Positions 12,930 through 25,410 of a stretch of 64,000 nucleotides of DNA are shown here, in pieces (within the stretch, counting starts at the first letter, position 1; each line of letters opens with the position of its first letter). A model generated the notes under the pieces. The model saw nothing but the letters and a program-made list of their open reading frames with translations, had not been told where the DNA came from and ran no database searches. Both the position numbers and the translations under genes were made by a program. Origin of the DNA: Margaritifera margaritifera (Eukaryota > Mollusca > Bivalvia > Unionida > Margaritiferidae); the NCBI GenBank assembly GCA_029931535.1, contig JAQPZY010001048.1:890001-954000 (forward strand), given 5' to 3'.

Positions 12930-14696
12930 AATAGATACCCCGAACCCAGGGCTAAATCGAACGTGTGGCAGGGGCACTTCTTGACATGTTCAGCAGAGTA
13001 GGTATCCCTAAGGAGGTCCTCTCGGATTGTGGGGTTCAATTTAATCCGGAGCTTTTAGCTGAACTTATCCGGTTGCTATCGATCAAACAGTAAAGTAAAA
13101 TACAGTATCGCCCCATGTGTAAAGGCTTTGTCGAGAAATTTAGAGGTGCCTTAAAACAAATGTTACGCTGGATATGCACAGAGAGACTGCGAGATTGGGA
13201 CCGAACTATACAAGCGATTTTGTTCGCGTATCGCACAAAAACTTGGTATTTGTGCCGTTCGAGTTGTTATACTGTATGACCATTCGTAATCATATGCGGA
13301 GTCTGTGCGAACTATGGTCGGGTGATGTCGCGGACGAGGAAGCAAAACGAGAAACGAATAAATCATCAACTTACGGGAAAGATTACAGGATACATATCTG
13401 CTGGCACTATATGAGCGCGCAACGTGGGATCGAAAATATACTACAGATTACAACCTTGGGACGCGAAATAGACATTTTGAAGTAGGGAATTCAGTATTAG
13501 TGCTTCTTCCCACTAGTCGGAACAAGCTACTGGTCCAATGGAAATGGTTCTATAAAGGAAGTCAATAACGAAATAAATTATATTGAGATCTGAGGTGACT
13601 ATAGAAAAATGGGTATTGAATGTAGTGTATACTGTGGTCATAGAGGACGAGCCAAGTGATGAACAAAAAAGAAGACCACAGAAAAGAATTTTCCCTAGAG
13701 TGCCCCATGAGTGTGGGAAAAGATCGGGTATATAATGTTAACGCGTGCCCATAGTTACCACAAAGTCAGCATGAACAAATTGCGAAAATTCTGCATTATT
13801 ACACAGACGTGTTCACAGATAGACCAGGTAATACCGGATTAATACAGAATGAGATAAAAATGAGTACATCAGAATCGAATCGATCAGAATTAAAGGTCAT
13901 CCAATACCCTTTAATGCACGCGAAACAATTGACGAAGAGGCAATAGAGCTGGATATGGGGGTGATTAAACCATCAAACTCCCCTTATTCGTTCCTCGTAG
14001 ACTTTAGTCAAATAAATACGATTACCGTAATTGACGTGGAACAGATGACAAATATCGAGATTATGTTTATAAAATTAGTAGGGTACCAGTGTATTCCAGA
14101 TTACATCTTACCATAGCATTTGTCAGGTAACCATCGCTGATGATCCCTGAGCGTTAAAGGTCTAGGCGACCACTAGACATTCATATCAGTTTAAAGTCTT
14201 GCATTACTCTTTGGTTAAAGCAGGTGCAATCTAGTGTCGTCTCATACGCAAGCTCTTAACAGGCATGGACAACTTTGATAATTTTATTGATTAGATTTTT
14301 GTGTACACACATACCTGGGAAGAGCATATTACCATATCGTTCAACCTGTTTGACAAAATCTGCATTGCTAATCCCACAGCGAGACTCACAAAGTGTAGTA
14401 TCGCATATTCAAACCTGGAATGTATTTGCCACCTAGTGAGCGAGACATTGCAATTAAAACCCCACTCTGACAAAATTAAACCAATTGGGGGCATATCTAG
14501 ACACGAAACCAAGAGACTCGATCGTTGCAAGGAATAATTAGACTTTATAGGAAATTGTTTCCGAATTTCACCACTATAGCTAGCCTGTTGACGGACTTGA
14601 TTAAAAAAAGGTGAACCCAATACAGTTTATTGGGGTTAATACCAGGTAAAGGATTTTAGCACCATTCGTCCTGTTGACTGATGCATATATCCTGGG

Positions 14697-14700
<4 letters not shown>
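12930..14700 (+). mobile_element. Gmr1-like Ty3/gypsy retrotransposon remnant (integrase then reverse transcriptase)
   Basis: A pol region is broken by many frameshifts and stops. In order: integrase core remnants (NRYPE near 12940, then LLDMFSRVGIPKEVLSD at about 12980-13030, GFVEKF near 13125, LRDWDR near 13190, ELWSGDVADEE near 13310); an integrase C-terminal part (VLVLLPTSRNKLLVQWK near 13500); the start of a reverse transcriptase (RT) region (near 13800-13990); the RT palm and thumb part (HTHTWEEHI near 14305, LTKCSIAYSNLE near 14390, TDLIKK near 14595); and an RNase H start (APFVLLTDA near 14660). In standard Ty3/gypsy elements RT and RNase H come before integrase. The reversed order seen here is the hallmark of the Gmr1 lineage. 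The element is truncated after the first RNase H motif. It is non-functional, and its left part is also present in the inverted copy at 46850-47660. Confidence 0.85.
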
Positions 14701-15220
<520 letters not shown>

Positions 15221-15519
15221 GGACGAAATTGGAAGTTTCCTAGCAAAAAGGGTTCTTTGGGGGATATTAGATGGGAATAATTGCGATATGTATTTTATTT
15301 CGGGGAAGGTTGTAAAAAGTTAGAGTTTTATTACACGAATTGTAAATAAACGCATGAGCTAACATGTAGTTCTAAATAAAGCAGGAGCTCTTGCATGCAT
15401 GCACATACTTGCAATTACCATTACCAACATGTACGACAGAAGATAAAGACGTAGCAGACAGGGCTGGCTTGAAGTACAGAAAATTGTGGATTTAAAAAAA
15501 TAGTTGGACTTTCTATCAA
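15221..15519. other. Non-coding spacer between two transposon remnants
   Basis: About 300 bases with no recognised feature. It may include the 5' end of the Merlin-like element, but no terminal inverted repeat was found. Confidence 0.4.
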
Positions 15520-16335
15520 GTGTTTTTGCTGACGGATGAAGTAAACTTAGGCTTGTTGCGTGACAATAGGTTATTAGCCATGTCTATCAGTTTCCCCGAA
15601 TGTGATGGTGTGTCTGTACCTAAAGTTCGGGAAATGTGTAAGGGGGTGGGGGGGCAAACAATGTGTTGCAACCAAAATAGGACCCACGAATACTCCATTG
15701 ATAAGTACTCCTTTTATAAAAGGGGCATTAGCCTTGGTCGGATATCATGCAATTTTAGAAGTCTTATTTAGAACGCCAAAACCTTTTCCGATCTTCTATC
15801 CGCACCGGTATGGACTATACGAATACAGCAGTCAACTGTGCTTCATACATCCGCAAAGTTATGGTCGAGTACTGGAATACAAATATTCAGTTATTTGTCT
15901 CTGATGGGGAGGTGGAGCAAGATGAAAGTAAAAGTTGTAGAAAGTTCAAGTACATTCCCCACCAAATGTCTGCATGTTGGGTTTTTGGAATAGTGTAGCG
16001 CTCATCTAATGGTTTACTACTTTATCTAGTTGACCAGAGGGATGCTGAAAGTCACATCCTACTTATCCAGCGGCATGTACAACAGGGAAGTCGCGTGTTT
16101 ATCGATATGTGGAGCAAGTACCTACAAAAAAGTCAGCACTTTTTAGTCATTCACAAGTCATCGTTTTCCCAGAAATACCGCAGTGATGAGACCGGGTAGG
16201 AGATATCAGTCAACACAAATACTATTGAAAGAACTTGGAAACATGGTCAAGGATAATTTACGTAAAATCAGTAGCACCCGCGTCGGGAATTACGAGTCAC
16301 CCCTCTGTGAGACCGTGTTTCGTTAAAACCAATCC
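15520..16335 (+). mobile_element. Merlin/ISXO2-like DDE transposase remnant
   Basis: The parts of an ISXO2-type (IS1595/Merlin) transposase appear in the right order across frames. An N-terminal zinc-ribbon-like segment has LLRDNRLLAMSISFPECD at about 15553-15606, with further cysteines in MCCNQN and a following YSFYKRGISLGRISC segment. A catalytic-domain start is VEQDESKSCRKFKYIPH with WVFG near 15910-15990, the expected first acidic residue region. Next come VDQRDAESHILLIQRHVQ and GSRVFIDMWSKY near 16030-16120, the second acidic region, and NTIERTWKH near 16220-16245, the third (Glu) region. Stops and frame changes interrupt it at about 15768, 15998 and 16200, so it cannot make an active enzyme. 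In the family the enzyme performs cut-and-paste transposition. The assignment rests on motif order, not on a search. Confidence 0.72.
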
Positions 16336-16470
16336 TCTAAAAAAATGGTGTCCTTCTGTGATACTTTAAGGTATGTATATCCTCTGTATAGAGCCCCTCA
16401 ATACACTTAAAGTTATCTCATTTTCGGAACGTGGAATGGTGTTCGGCGCCGTACAGGTATTGTACCAGCT

Positions 16471-16731
16471 GTGATGGATGACTTGCATGAAGCACCAGAA
16501 CACGTACCCATTCCTTCAGCACAAAGTGAACATGAATTCACTTCTGACGAAGACGATGCAAGACATACACCATCAGGAGAAGAAGGCACCCCTGAAATGT
16601 TATCCCTCCCGTCTGTTCAAGTTCATGCTGAGTATACGCCAAATGATCCCTTTCACAGTGTCACCTCATTTTCAAGTTATAGTAACATGCACAATGTTAT
16701 TATTAATATGAAAACACGGCAGCGTAACTGA
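16471..16731 (+). CDS. Unrecognised acidic open frame of 86 codons
   Basis: ATG at 16471 opens a frame rich in Glu, Asp, Pro, Ser and His (MDDLHEAPEHVPIPSAQSEH at the start, EFTSDEDDARH further on). This is unlike the Tyr/Ile/Leu-rich chance frames elsewhere in the window. An AATAAA lies about 95 bases downstream (16826-16831). It follows the Merlin-like remnant on the same strand and could be the last part of that element's protein, or the terminal exon of an otherwise unseen gene. No family is recognised. Confidence 0.25.
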   Translation: MMDDLHEAPEHVPIPSAQSEHEFTSDEDDARHTPSGEEGTPEMLSLPSVQVHAEYTPNDPFHSVTSFSSYSNMHNVIINMKTRQRN

Positions 16732-18889
16732 CGTTAAGATTAATAACATATAATCTTTGAAATATAGTAAATTATTACTTTTTTCAACTCTGACAATATT
16801 GTCATGGCAAATATATGTTTTTTGAAATAAACTTTATATTAAAATATGGCCTTTTCTATTTTCTTTTATTCTACAGAATGAAATCTTGGTAGCCATGTGG
16901 TTGTTGCTTTCTATTTTGATTTTGTTTTTTGTTTGCGTTCTTTCTTAATTTTAAAAGTATGCGAAAACGTAGAGTAATAGTCGTAAGATGAGTCTAGAAT
17001 AACAGCAATATGTGCACATATTGTTTTCAGTCTTATGTTGAATCCTTTGATACCTATGGAGAATAGCATTCAATAATGCTCAAAACGTCAAAGCAACTCA
17101 ACATATTGTGATCATATTTGACTACTGCTTGTGTATTAATACGTATGCATATCTTGGATACCAAAGTCAGATAACATAACACACTTGCGTACATCTATTT
17201 AATCCATAACGCAGAAAGTCTTTCAATTTACGCATGAAATGTAAACCAGAAGAATTACATTATACATCAATTCAACGATTAAAGACTATCAAGAGGGTAT
17301 TAAATCGGGTCGAAATTATTTAATAAAATATTTCAGGTAAATGCGACTAAGTTAAAAATGAATGATTTACCGTGCCCAATTAGAATTTAAAATATTTAGA
17401 GACGTGGGTGTAGTTTATCACCTGGCACTTGTTAATACATTTAAAACAAAGTAATCTTGCCGAGTGGTAGCATTCCAGACAGCTTGTTTAAATATAAAAT
17501 ACAAACACTCTTAACACAGACAAGGGTGGTGCTTTATTTGGATCATAAATAAAAATAAAGAGATATCAATAGCAATTGATAAGGAAATCAACAATTCTGA
17601 AAACCGAAACTTAAAGATCACAATTACAATTGCATTCAAGTTATGTACATTAAAATCGTTCTTGGTACAAGAAAAATGTCGAGATTACAACAGGATGCAC
17701 ACCTTTACATTATACATGCCCGTGGGACAACCACTTTTGATCGAATACTTGTAACTTGTCTGAAGTCGGTACTATTAAAGACAAGTATTGAAGTGACATG
17801 GAAGTCTACCAATAAAATTAAAAAAGATATTTTGGCATAAACACCTGTTAAACTTTTACTGAAATCAGTAAATAATTTTCCTAAGCTATATAAGCTTTGA
17901 AATATTGAGAGGACATAGCATCTGTGCAGGTATTTAATAATCATAAGTTCGATGATGTGGTATAAGAGTTGACAAATATTTGTAAAGTTTCAAAGTATAT
18001 TTCGGGCAAATTTACGGTAATTGTATTGCAATGTTAAAGAAATAGTGAGGAAAAACCTGAAACTCATTTCCGTTGTTATTTGGATACTTTTAGCAGCACT
18101 AAAATTTGCACTTTCAATGATTCGCATTCAAATTGAACATCTAAGGATTGTATATGACGTACCACATTCATATATTAGTAGAAAGGATTGAAGCGTTCGG
18201 GTCTAAAGAGTATACTCAGAGTTGGAAATGCAGAAAACAAAAAATAAACTTTCAAAATCACAACTTTAGCGTTTAATTTACTACCGATATAAACTATGTG
18301 TTCATTCTAATTGCAAGTGAGTTGTTATTAAAATAAACCTTAATTTACATAAATTATATTTCAAGTAAGCGAAAATGTTCGAATAAAGAATACTGTAAAT
18401 AGTTCAATAGCTTCTTGTTGTTTTTTTTGTTTTGTTTTTTTGTTTTTTTGTTTTTACTGGGGGGAGGGGTGCTTGTATAGTCATCAAGATCAAGAAAAGG
18501 TATTCATTTTGAAATGAATTGCATTCCCTGAAATAAAACATTTTTACTCATCAAAACGTCAAAAGAACTTGAAGGATATTTGTATAAACTCTCAGTGTTG
18601 TTTATGTTAATATATTCTCCTTTTACCATTATCTTCTATCCGAAACACGGCTTCGCTTAAAGAGTTGATAATGTGCTTATATATTGATCTGAATACGGAT
18701 ACATGTATTAGCCTTATTTGCAATTATCAATCGGTACACTGGAATGATTCTCATGAATCAATTATGAAGACTTTGTAATTTATTCATTTACATTTTACAT
18801 GAAAGCAAAGGTAATGACTACAAAGAGGAAAATAAATTAGAATGCTAATTAATATTCCATTTAATTGTGACGAAGTTTTTTTTTAATTA
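16732..18889. other. Non-coding DNA, no gene seen
   Basis: AT-rich sequence with no convincing coding region or mobile-element motif. A T-rich, G-spaced tract lies at about 18417-18455 and is followed by a short G-rich run at 18459-18470. Confidence 0.45.
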
Positions 18890-19187
18890 CCGTATTCAAA
18901 CACCAAGTAAAATAGTTAGAGTCTTAAATATACTTTATTACCATGCAACTATGAATGCTGTTACACTTTCTCATCCAAATATAATGAACATATGTCCCAC
19001 GAGGTTTACTTGGATCTTACAAAAGATACAAATAACTTGAATATGTGGAGAGAGGAAAGTCTATTGTACAAACAGAAACCGTAGTCTCACCGGTACGGTT
19101 TCAATGAAGTTTTTTTATGTTAAACAGAGACCGGCAAATAGTGTCCAAATAACAACATGAACCATTCATTTATATCACGCAGGTGCT
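18890..19187. repeat. Block D, outermost part (inverted copy at 63670-64000)
   Basis: Its complement matches the right edge of the window. Anchors are 'accggcaaatagtgtccaaa' at about 19130 versus 63710, 'ttgagagagaa/tggagagagga' near 19047 versus 63810, and 'aagtaaaatagttagagtc' at about 18905 versus 63985. The match runs to the window's right end, so the inverted copy continues beyond it. Confidence 0.75.
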
Positions 19188-22100
19188 CGCATTAAGGTTG
19201 AGGTTACGTGATTCTTTAGGGAAGCCTTCAGGCGATTATTAATAAAAAAGATAATTTAAAATGCAATTATTGCACTGACTCTGAAGGAAATGAAATTCCA
19301 GGCACCAAGATAGCCAAATGCATAGCAGACATGTTTCATTAACGTCACATACGTTCAAACAGTTTTGTAACAAGAATAGACCATTACATTATATTCAAAG
19401 CTTATAACAGAAGAAAGCCCTTGCAGTTGCATGGGCCATAACCATTTCCGAAAAAAATGGTATAAAATGGAGACACTGCGTAAATTATGAACGCCAAGTG
19501 TCGCCCAAATTGCATTCGAAGCTAAATTGTTTAAAAGAGGCCAAGCTAATTCTTTGAGTAATGTGTGTGAATGTGTCTCTAGAAGGACTGAGAACTTTTG
19601 TCAAACCTATAATACAAATTAATTTTCTGGAATTGCCATAAAGTAAATTCTGTGACTTCTGGGGCTATAATGACACGTTTTTGAAACGCTGCCACTATTG
19701 CAAAAGTAATGATGCAATGGCAATGCTACTCGGAAGGACTTGCTAACCATGGAAAGTGCATTATGTTTCATTATGCAAAAACCAGTTGACGCATTAGAGT
19801 TATGAATAATCATCGACATTTGCCTTTGTATCATAACTTAATTTTTTAAAATATACTTCAGCATGGTTTGATTCAAATTCGAAAACAATATTTGTATTTT
19901 GTATCTTCTTTGATATACCTCGAGGGCCGTACAATTCCATTTTCCCCAAACACTGAGTGTCAAGATCGTTATTTGTCAAGATATTTATTACATCACTCTT
20001 TTTTAATGTTATGGATGAATATGCTTCTGTATATTTTTTCCATCTTGTAAGAAAACAAATTGCTGATATTTAAATTCTGGGTGACTGCTTGCCAATTTAC
20101 TTCAAAAGTTTATCAACAAACGGCTTGGAGGAATTACCACACCAATGTTATGTAACTTTACTTGCACAAGGAATATATACAAGTAGATTAACAGGTCGTG
20201 ATGTGCAATGGCTGAAGAGTTGCCTATGCAATGACAACAAATGCACACACAGACAGCACATGGTTACGATTTAAAGACTGTGCTTCCCTACTATTGAACA
20301 TTTCGTCAACATCAGAAGATAGTTTTGCAAATAAAACTTTATATAACAAAGTACAAAATGTCAGAAAATAAAATTTAAAAACAGTCGAACGTACATCTCA
20401 CAGGTCGTACGTGTAATTTAACTGTAGTAAGATTTAAACTGTTTTATTGTGGCCTGCGCTTTTCGTGTAATATTAGCTTCATTGGCATTTAAGGTGCAGC
20501 AAAAAGATCATACAACTATTAAAATGTACCGTAATTATTAATATAATCAGTAGTGGTGTATTGGTGAGTTTCGGATCAGCTGCCGAATGATAAAACAGAT
20601 GCAAACAAATCAGGATTAATTTATATTTATATGATCTACCTGGATACATTATTTTCTTAATAATGCCCCCAACTAGTATGTGAAAACTATCCATATCATT
20701 TCTCACCATTTGAATATGATTGTACTTGCCTTTGTGCATCCCCTCCCCCCTCTTTTTGAAAGTATGAGTCACTTGACAGAAAAAACTAACGTAAGACAGG
20801 TGCAACATTTCTAAGTATTTTTTTTTCACTGTCCATATGTTTTGTAGCTCAAATATCCGTTGACCGCTATTGCATCTATTGATCACACTCTTGCTCTATT
20901 ATTTACTAAGATATAAGTATAACTTTTCCACCGAGTTTTATTCTGGACAACATTTTTCTTTGATGTAAGTTTAAGTGGGTCTACACAAATTGCGACTTCT
21001 CGAAAGTATTTGTTTAATAAACAACAACAAAGAAAAATACTGATAAAATAAACACAAGTTAACCGCTTTAAAAATCAAAAAGGAAAGACCCGACTAATTG
21101 ACACAAACAACACACATAAAAACAACCAGAACGCCATCAGTAAAAAGTACCCCACATTCTCCTAAAAGAAAACGCGCAACAGCAAAATAACCCAACAAAA
21201 GTGCAGCAACAGCCACAAGGATAGACAGAAAGAGAATGGCTAAAATGAAAGAGACAAAGATCAGTGATCAAAATAACATTTATTAACAAAAGAAACTTTT
21301 TTTTAAATATACTAACACAAACAACACACACACACACAAACAAGCAGAATGCCATCAATAAAATAGCTCACATCCCCCAAACAGAAAACAGACAACATAC
21401 AAATAACCAAACAAAAGTGTAGCAACATTCACAACGATAGACAGAAAGGGACTAGATAAGCAAAACAGCGAAACACCAATAAACAGAATAACATTTATTT
21501 ACAAGAGAAAAATAAAATAAAAAATATGCAGTCTGACCTACTCTATCATGTGCAGTTTCAAATACCAAGCTACAGTCTGAGATTCATCCGCATCAAACTC
21601 TGTTCCTAAATACCATTAAAGCCAGACAAAACGTTGCGTGCTAACGGCCTACGCATGCACTAGATACGACTACTCAGCGTATATATGCTAACACAACAGA
21701 ATGGCAACAAGTTGCTTATTGAGCAATATGAAATCATATTGTACACAATACAAGTATAAGATTATTATGTTCACGTAACATTGTGATATTATGAAATTAT
21801 GCTGTTCAAATAATATGAAAGAAATTATGAAAGTATGATGTAACATACATGAAATTATGCTGTTCACATAACGGACATGAGAATGTTCTATCCATTTTAA
21901 GAAGGCGAAAAAGTGAGAAATAAAAACAAATACGACATTGATTCCCGTCAGCCAAAGAAGACAAACTGAGTCTCACTCTCATTTAGACAATGCTTTGGAT
22001 ATGTCAAAAAAATGTTGACCCATCGACCACACGACACTGGACCGGGTCGAGGATAATCTTCACAAGGCCAGCATGTAAATGATGTTTACACAAGAATCAT

Positions 22101-22269
22101 TTCTGAGGCAAGCGCCCCGGTATCACCTGAAATGCCAGTGAACCCTGTAAGACACGGATTATAATATATTAGCGTACTAGGGTAGAAACAATACTATGCA
22201 TGCTATCTATGCACACGAAATGACACGTTTAAACGTTAGGAACATGTACGTGAATGACAACTGCATAGA
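19188..22269. other. 3.1 kb segment present only in the left copy of block D
   Basis: Sequence on both sides (19120-19187 and 22270-22640) is continuous in the inverted copy: 63740-63672 is followed directly by 63665-63330. The segment between is therefore an insertion here or a deletion there. No transposase or RT motif and no clear terminal repeats are visible. A 135-codon open frame on the minus strand at 20479-20886 has no recognised domain and is probably chance. The segment contains a tandem duplication at 21097-21515. Confidence 0.6.
21097..21515. repeat. Tandem duplication, two units of about 220 bp
   Basis: About 21097-21300 and 21318-21515 align along their length. Shared blocks include 'gacacaaacaacacacata' / 'aacacaaacaacacacaca', 'aaaagtg(c/t)agcaac', 'gatagacagaaag' and 'aataacattta(tt)'. 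The units are strand-asymmetric (A/C-rich on the + strand). Confidence 0.8.
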
Positions 22270-22640
22270 ATTACATGACAACCACATTAGTAAGAAAATA
22301 TATTTGCAGCAAGAACTAATTACACGAGATTACATGTAGCTGTATCCATTCATATCAACATTCATTAATAATTCCAGCTTGTCATTTTGGATAACAAATA
22401 ATGTAATCTAAAACAAATACTACTCAATTTGAAGCAGTCTCTTTGCCTACGTTTTAATAACAAAATGCAAATCTTAGAAATGTCTCAAATCATCTAGCAA
22501 AGCAAAATACTCCAACATTCAGGTATGCTAGAAATAAATATAAACGAATATGACTGCTACATACCTTTGCAGCAAAGATGTATACACACGTGAAGGAAGT
22601 CAAACTTAAGCAGAAAAAATCTCTAGAACTTGTCATCGGT
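22270..22640. repeat. Block D, second part (inverted copy at 63330-63665)
   Basis: Anchors against the complement of the right copy are 'catcaacattaattattaattccagc' type sequence at 22350-22380 versus 63570-63600, and 'catctagcaaagcaaaatactcc' type sequence at 22490-22515 versus 63425-63450. The 'ctttgctgcaaaggtatgt' region at about 22565 matches 63365-63385. Confidence 0.8.
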
Positions 22641-23129
22641 GTACAGGAATAATGGATCCCTTGCTTAATATAAATTTATAGAATTAGACGCATGAAAATA
22701 TTTATATTTTTTCCTATTTTCGGGGTCGAATCTAGGGCGATCCTTTGTCTTTTTCGAAGGCAAAATATGGCCTGTTACATAATGCCAACAGCCTCAGCGT
22801 GCTTTAAATTGCCGCATAATGTCTACATGTTACTTTTGGAAATGTAGGCCTAAAAAGAATAATTCAAGAAATAGTGTGTGTTTCTTTGTTTCGTTTTTGA
22901 TTTTATATTTCTGAAGCTGGATTAGTTAGTTTTAATCATTTGGGCCTAAGAATGATAATACGAAGGTAAGAACATGGATAGCTATTATTGACACGTGGAA
23001 CCATATTACACAGTTATGAAGCCCATTCCGAGCTATTGCATGATTCATGCATGTCATTTTTAGCAATTTTTGCATTTACAAAAATAATAATAATAATATT
23101 TCGAAGGTATAAAAGGTCTAAAGGGACTG
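22641..23129. other. Non-coding DNA, no gene seen
   Basis: No coding or repeat feature apart from a short (AAT)n stretch near 23083-23098. No clear counterpart is visible in the inverted right copy. Confidence 0.4.
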
Positions 23130-25132
23130 TTGCTTTGGACCAATGAAGACGTACTTCAAAACATAACTGTCAAAGAAATAATTAACAATGTTAAACAGTT
23201 ACCGAATTTTGAAGTTAGAAATGAAACTATTATTGCTGACATCATTATACATAAACAATAAATTATAAATGTAATAACTAGTCGTGACATAAACCCAGCC
23301 GCTGGATACAATAAAATTAGTCATAAACTGATAAAAATATAGTTGAAAAAGTTTCTGTGCCCTTGCAAATATCAATAAATCAGTTGAAGCCATTATATTC
23401 CCTGCACATTGAAAGCTAGCTCATGGCATGCCGATTTATAAGAAAAGAGACAAAGCACTATCGTCTAATTATAGACCAATTTCTCTAATGAGGTGTATGT
23501 TTAAGGTTTTTGAAAGAATTATATTCAGACATGTATATACTTTTTGGCATGAAAATTATTTGAGGAATAAATATCAGTTTGAGTTTCTTCAACAACTCAT
23601 CAACTAATTGAACTTTATCGAATAATATGTTCTTCTTGATTCCAATGAAATCACCTGTGTAACGTTCCTAGGCAGTTAAGCTTTTGACGAGTATGAATTA
23701 AATGTTAGTTTATATGTTTCAAAAATATGGAATTGCCAGTAAACTGTCCTGATGGCTCAAAATCTATTTATCATACTGCTACCAAAGAGTTTTCTATCAA
23801 AGTTCTGTAGCAACAAAATGTCGAGTAACTGCAGGGGTTCCCCAAGTTACCTTGATACGGACTTTTACTTTTTATGTCAACGATATAGCAGATGACCTGA
23901 ACTCGCATGCAAGGCTATTTGCTGATGATATTTCTCTTGCAACTTCTTCTGCACACTCTTTACAAGTTCAATAGATTATGAACAATGATCTTGAAAAACT
24001 TAACACAAACGACATGCTTGTTACTTTTAAAACTTCGAAAACAGACATTTTTGTTAAATCGCAAACCAGCAGATTGACTTTTCCTATCCGAAGTTCTCTT
24101 TTGATAATACGCATTTGCTTCCTGTTAAAATTCATCGACACTTAGGACTAACATTATCCTGTGATAATAAATAAATGGACTGATCAATTTAGTATGATTA
24201 TCGGAGAGCATCTAAATGTATATGTTCCGAGCGACTAAAAACTCTTTTCACAGAACACCTTTGGTCAGAATATATATACTATTCATGCGACTAAGTATAG
24301 AATATTTTTCTGAAATCTGGAGTAATTGCTGTATTGAAGAATTGGACAGATAAGAGAAAATATTAAATTGGAAGCGGCACCCTTTTATTGCCGTAGAGAG
24401 TCTCTTTATGCAGAAACTGGTTGAGAAACTCTTACACAAGGAAGGAAAAGGAAGAGATTATGCATTATGTATTATGCATTGATTATACAAACTCAAGTAT
24501 CTAACTATTTAAGCGACAATCAACCACAAAGGAGATTTAAAGCATCTCATTATCATCTACGCAAGTCCCAAAGCATCAACCCAATCTCTCCCAGACTTCT
24601 GTTTTTTTAACGTCCTTGCTATCATGTAGGACTGGTCTTAGGAACTCTCTTAGTGAAGATACCCGAATGAACCTAATCTTTCTATCTTTGGAAAAAATGT
24701 ATCCATTTCAGCTAACGAGCCACCAACGTATTATGATATTGACAAACTTTACCTTAATATCAAACGTACAAAACTTAAACACTAATGTAGTACCCTCAAA
24801 TCCGATCTTTACAGAGTGAATTTAGTTAACTCTTCCATGTGTGCATGTGGTTTTGATAATGAAGATGATGAGCACTTCTTTTCCCTATATTGCCACTTAT
24901 TTACTACCCAAAGATATTTCGCTTTATCTTTTAACACACACATTGTATAACTCTGGATAGAGTACTGAAATGCGACGTCAAACTAAGAAACCAATCAAAT
25001 TCTGTCATTCTCCTAAATGTTCAGAAACATATTCACAAACCTGTACATTTCTAAGCAACAAATTTGTAAATAAACGAAATTGACAAAAGTGACTGTAAAC
25101 AGTGCAAAGTCCTTTCTCTCTGTGTCTCTCTG

Positions 25133-25179
<47 letters not shown>

Positions 25180-25410
25180 ATCATTGCTTATTTAATTATC
25201 TACATTCCTATATGTTTATTCTCTTTTCATTTGAAATATTTCGTGTCTTTGAATGTGCAAAATTCTTTACCTTGTTTTTCCGATGTACTTGCTGCATTTA
25301 AATTGAATGTCATCTTTGAATCAATTTTGTATGTTTTGGGAAAGGACCTAGATGAGATAGCCATCTCGTGTCCAATGACATATTGCCTAATAAAATGACA
25401 ATAAAAAATG
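23130..25410 (+). mobile_element. Degenerate CR1/L2-type non-LTR retrotransposon (LINE)
   Basis: RT motifs occur in the order expected of a Jockey-superfamily element, in several frames. Near 23290 there is NPAAGYNKISHKLIK. At about 23437-23500 there is PIYKKRDKALSSNYRPISL. The segment then runs on with FKVFERIIFRHVY, and near 23575 KYQFEFL. A degraded GVPQ region lies near 23835, and the catalytic box LFADD is at 23915-23929. A cysteine-rich 3' domain (CACGFDNEDDEHFF near 24840-24880) follows. The 3' tail at about 25335-25410 ('ggacctagatgagatagcc...aataaaa') resembles LINE 3' ends with a short A-rich tail. Numerous stops and frameshifts make it inactive. The (TC)n tract at 25115-25176 is embedded in its 3' part. 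No counterpart is visible in the inverted copy of block D. Confidence 0.85.
25115..25176. repeat. (TC)n microsatellite
   Basis: CT-rich array, perfect TC repeat from about 25139 to 25176. Confidence 0.95.

Noticed and set aside
20479..20886. 135-codon open frame on the minus strand, the longest outside the TLRs and AT arrays
   Set aside because: No recognisable domain, biased hydrophobic composition, and it lies in a segment absent from the homologous copy.
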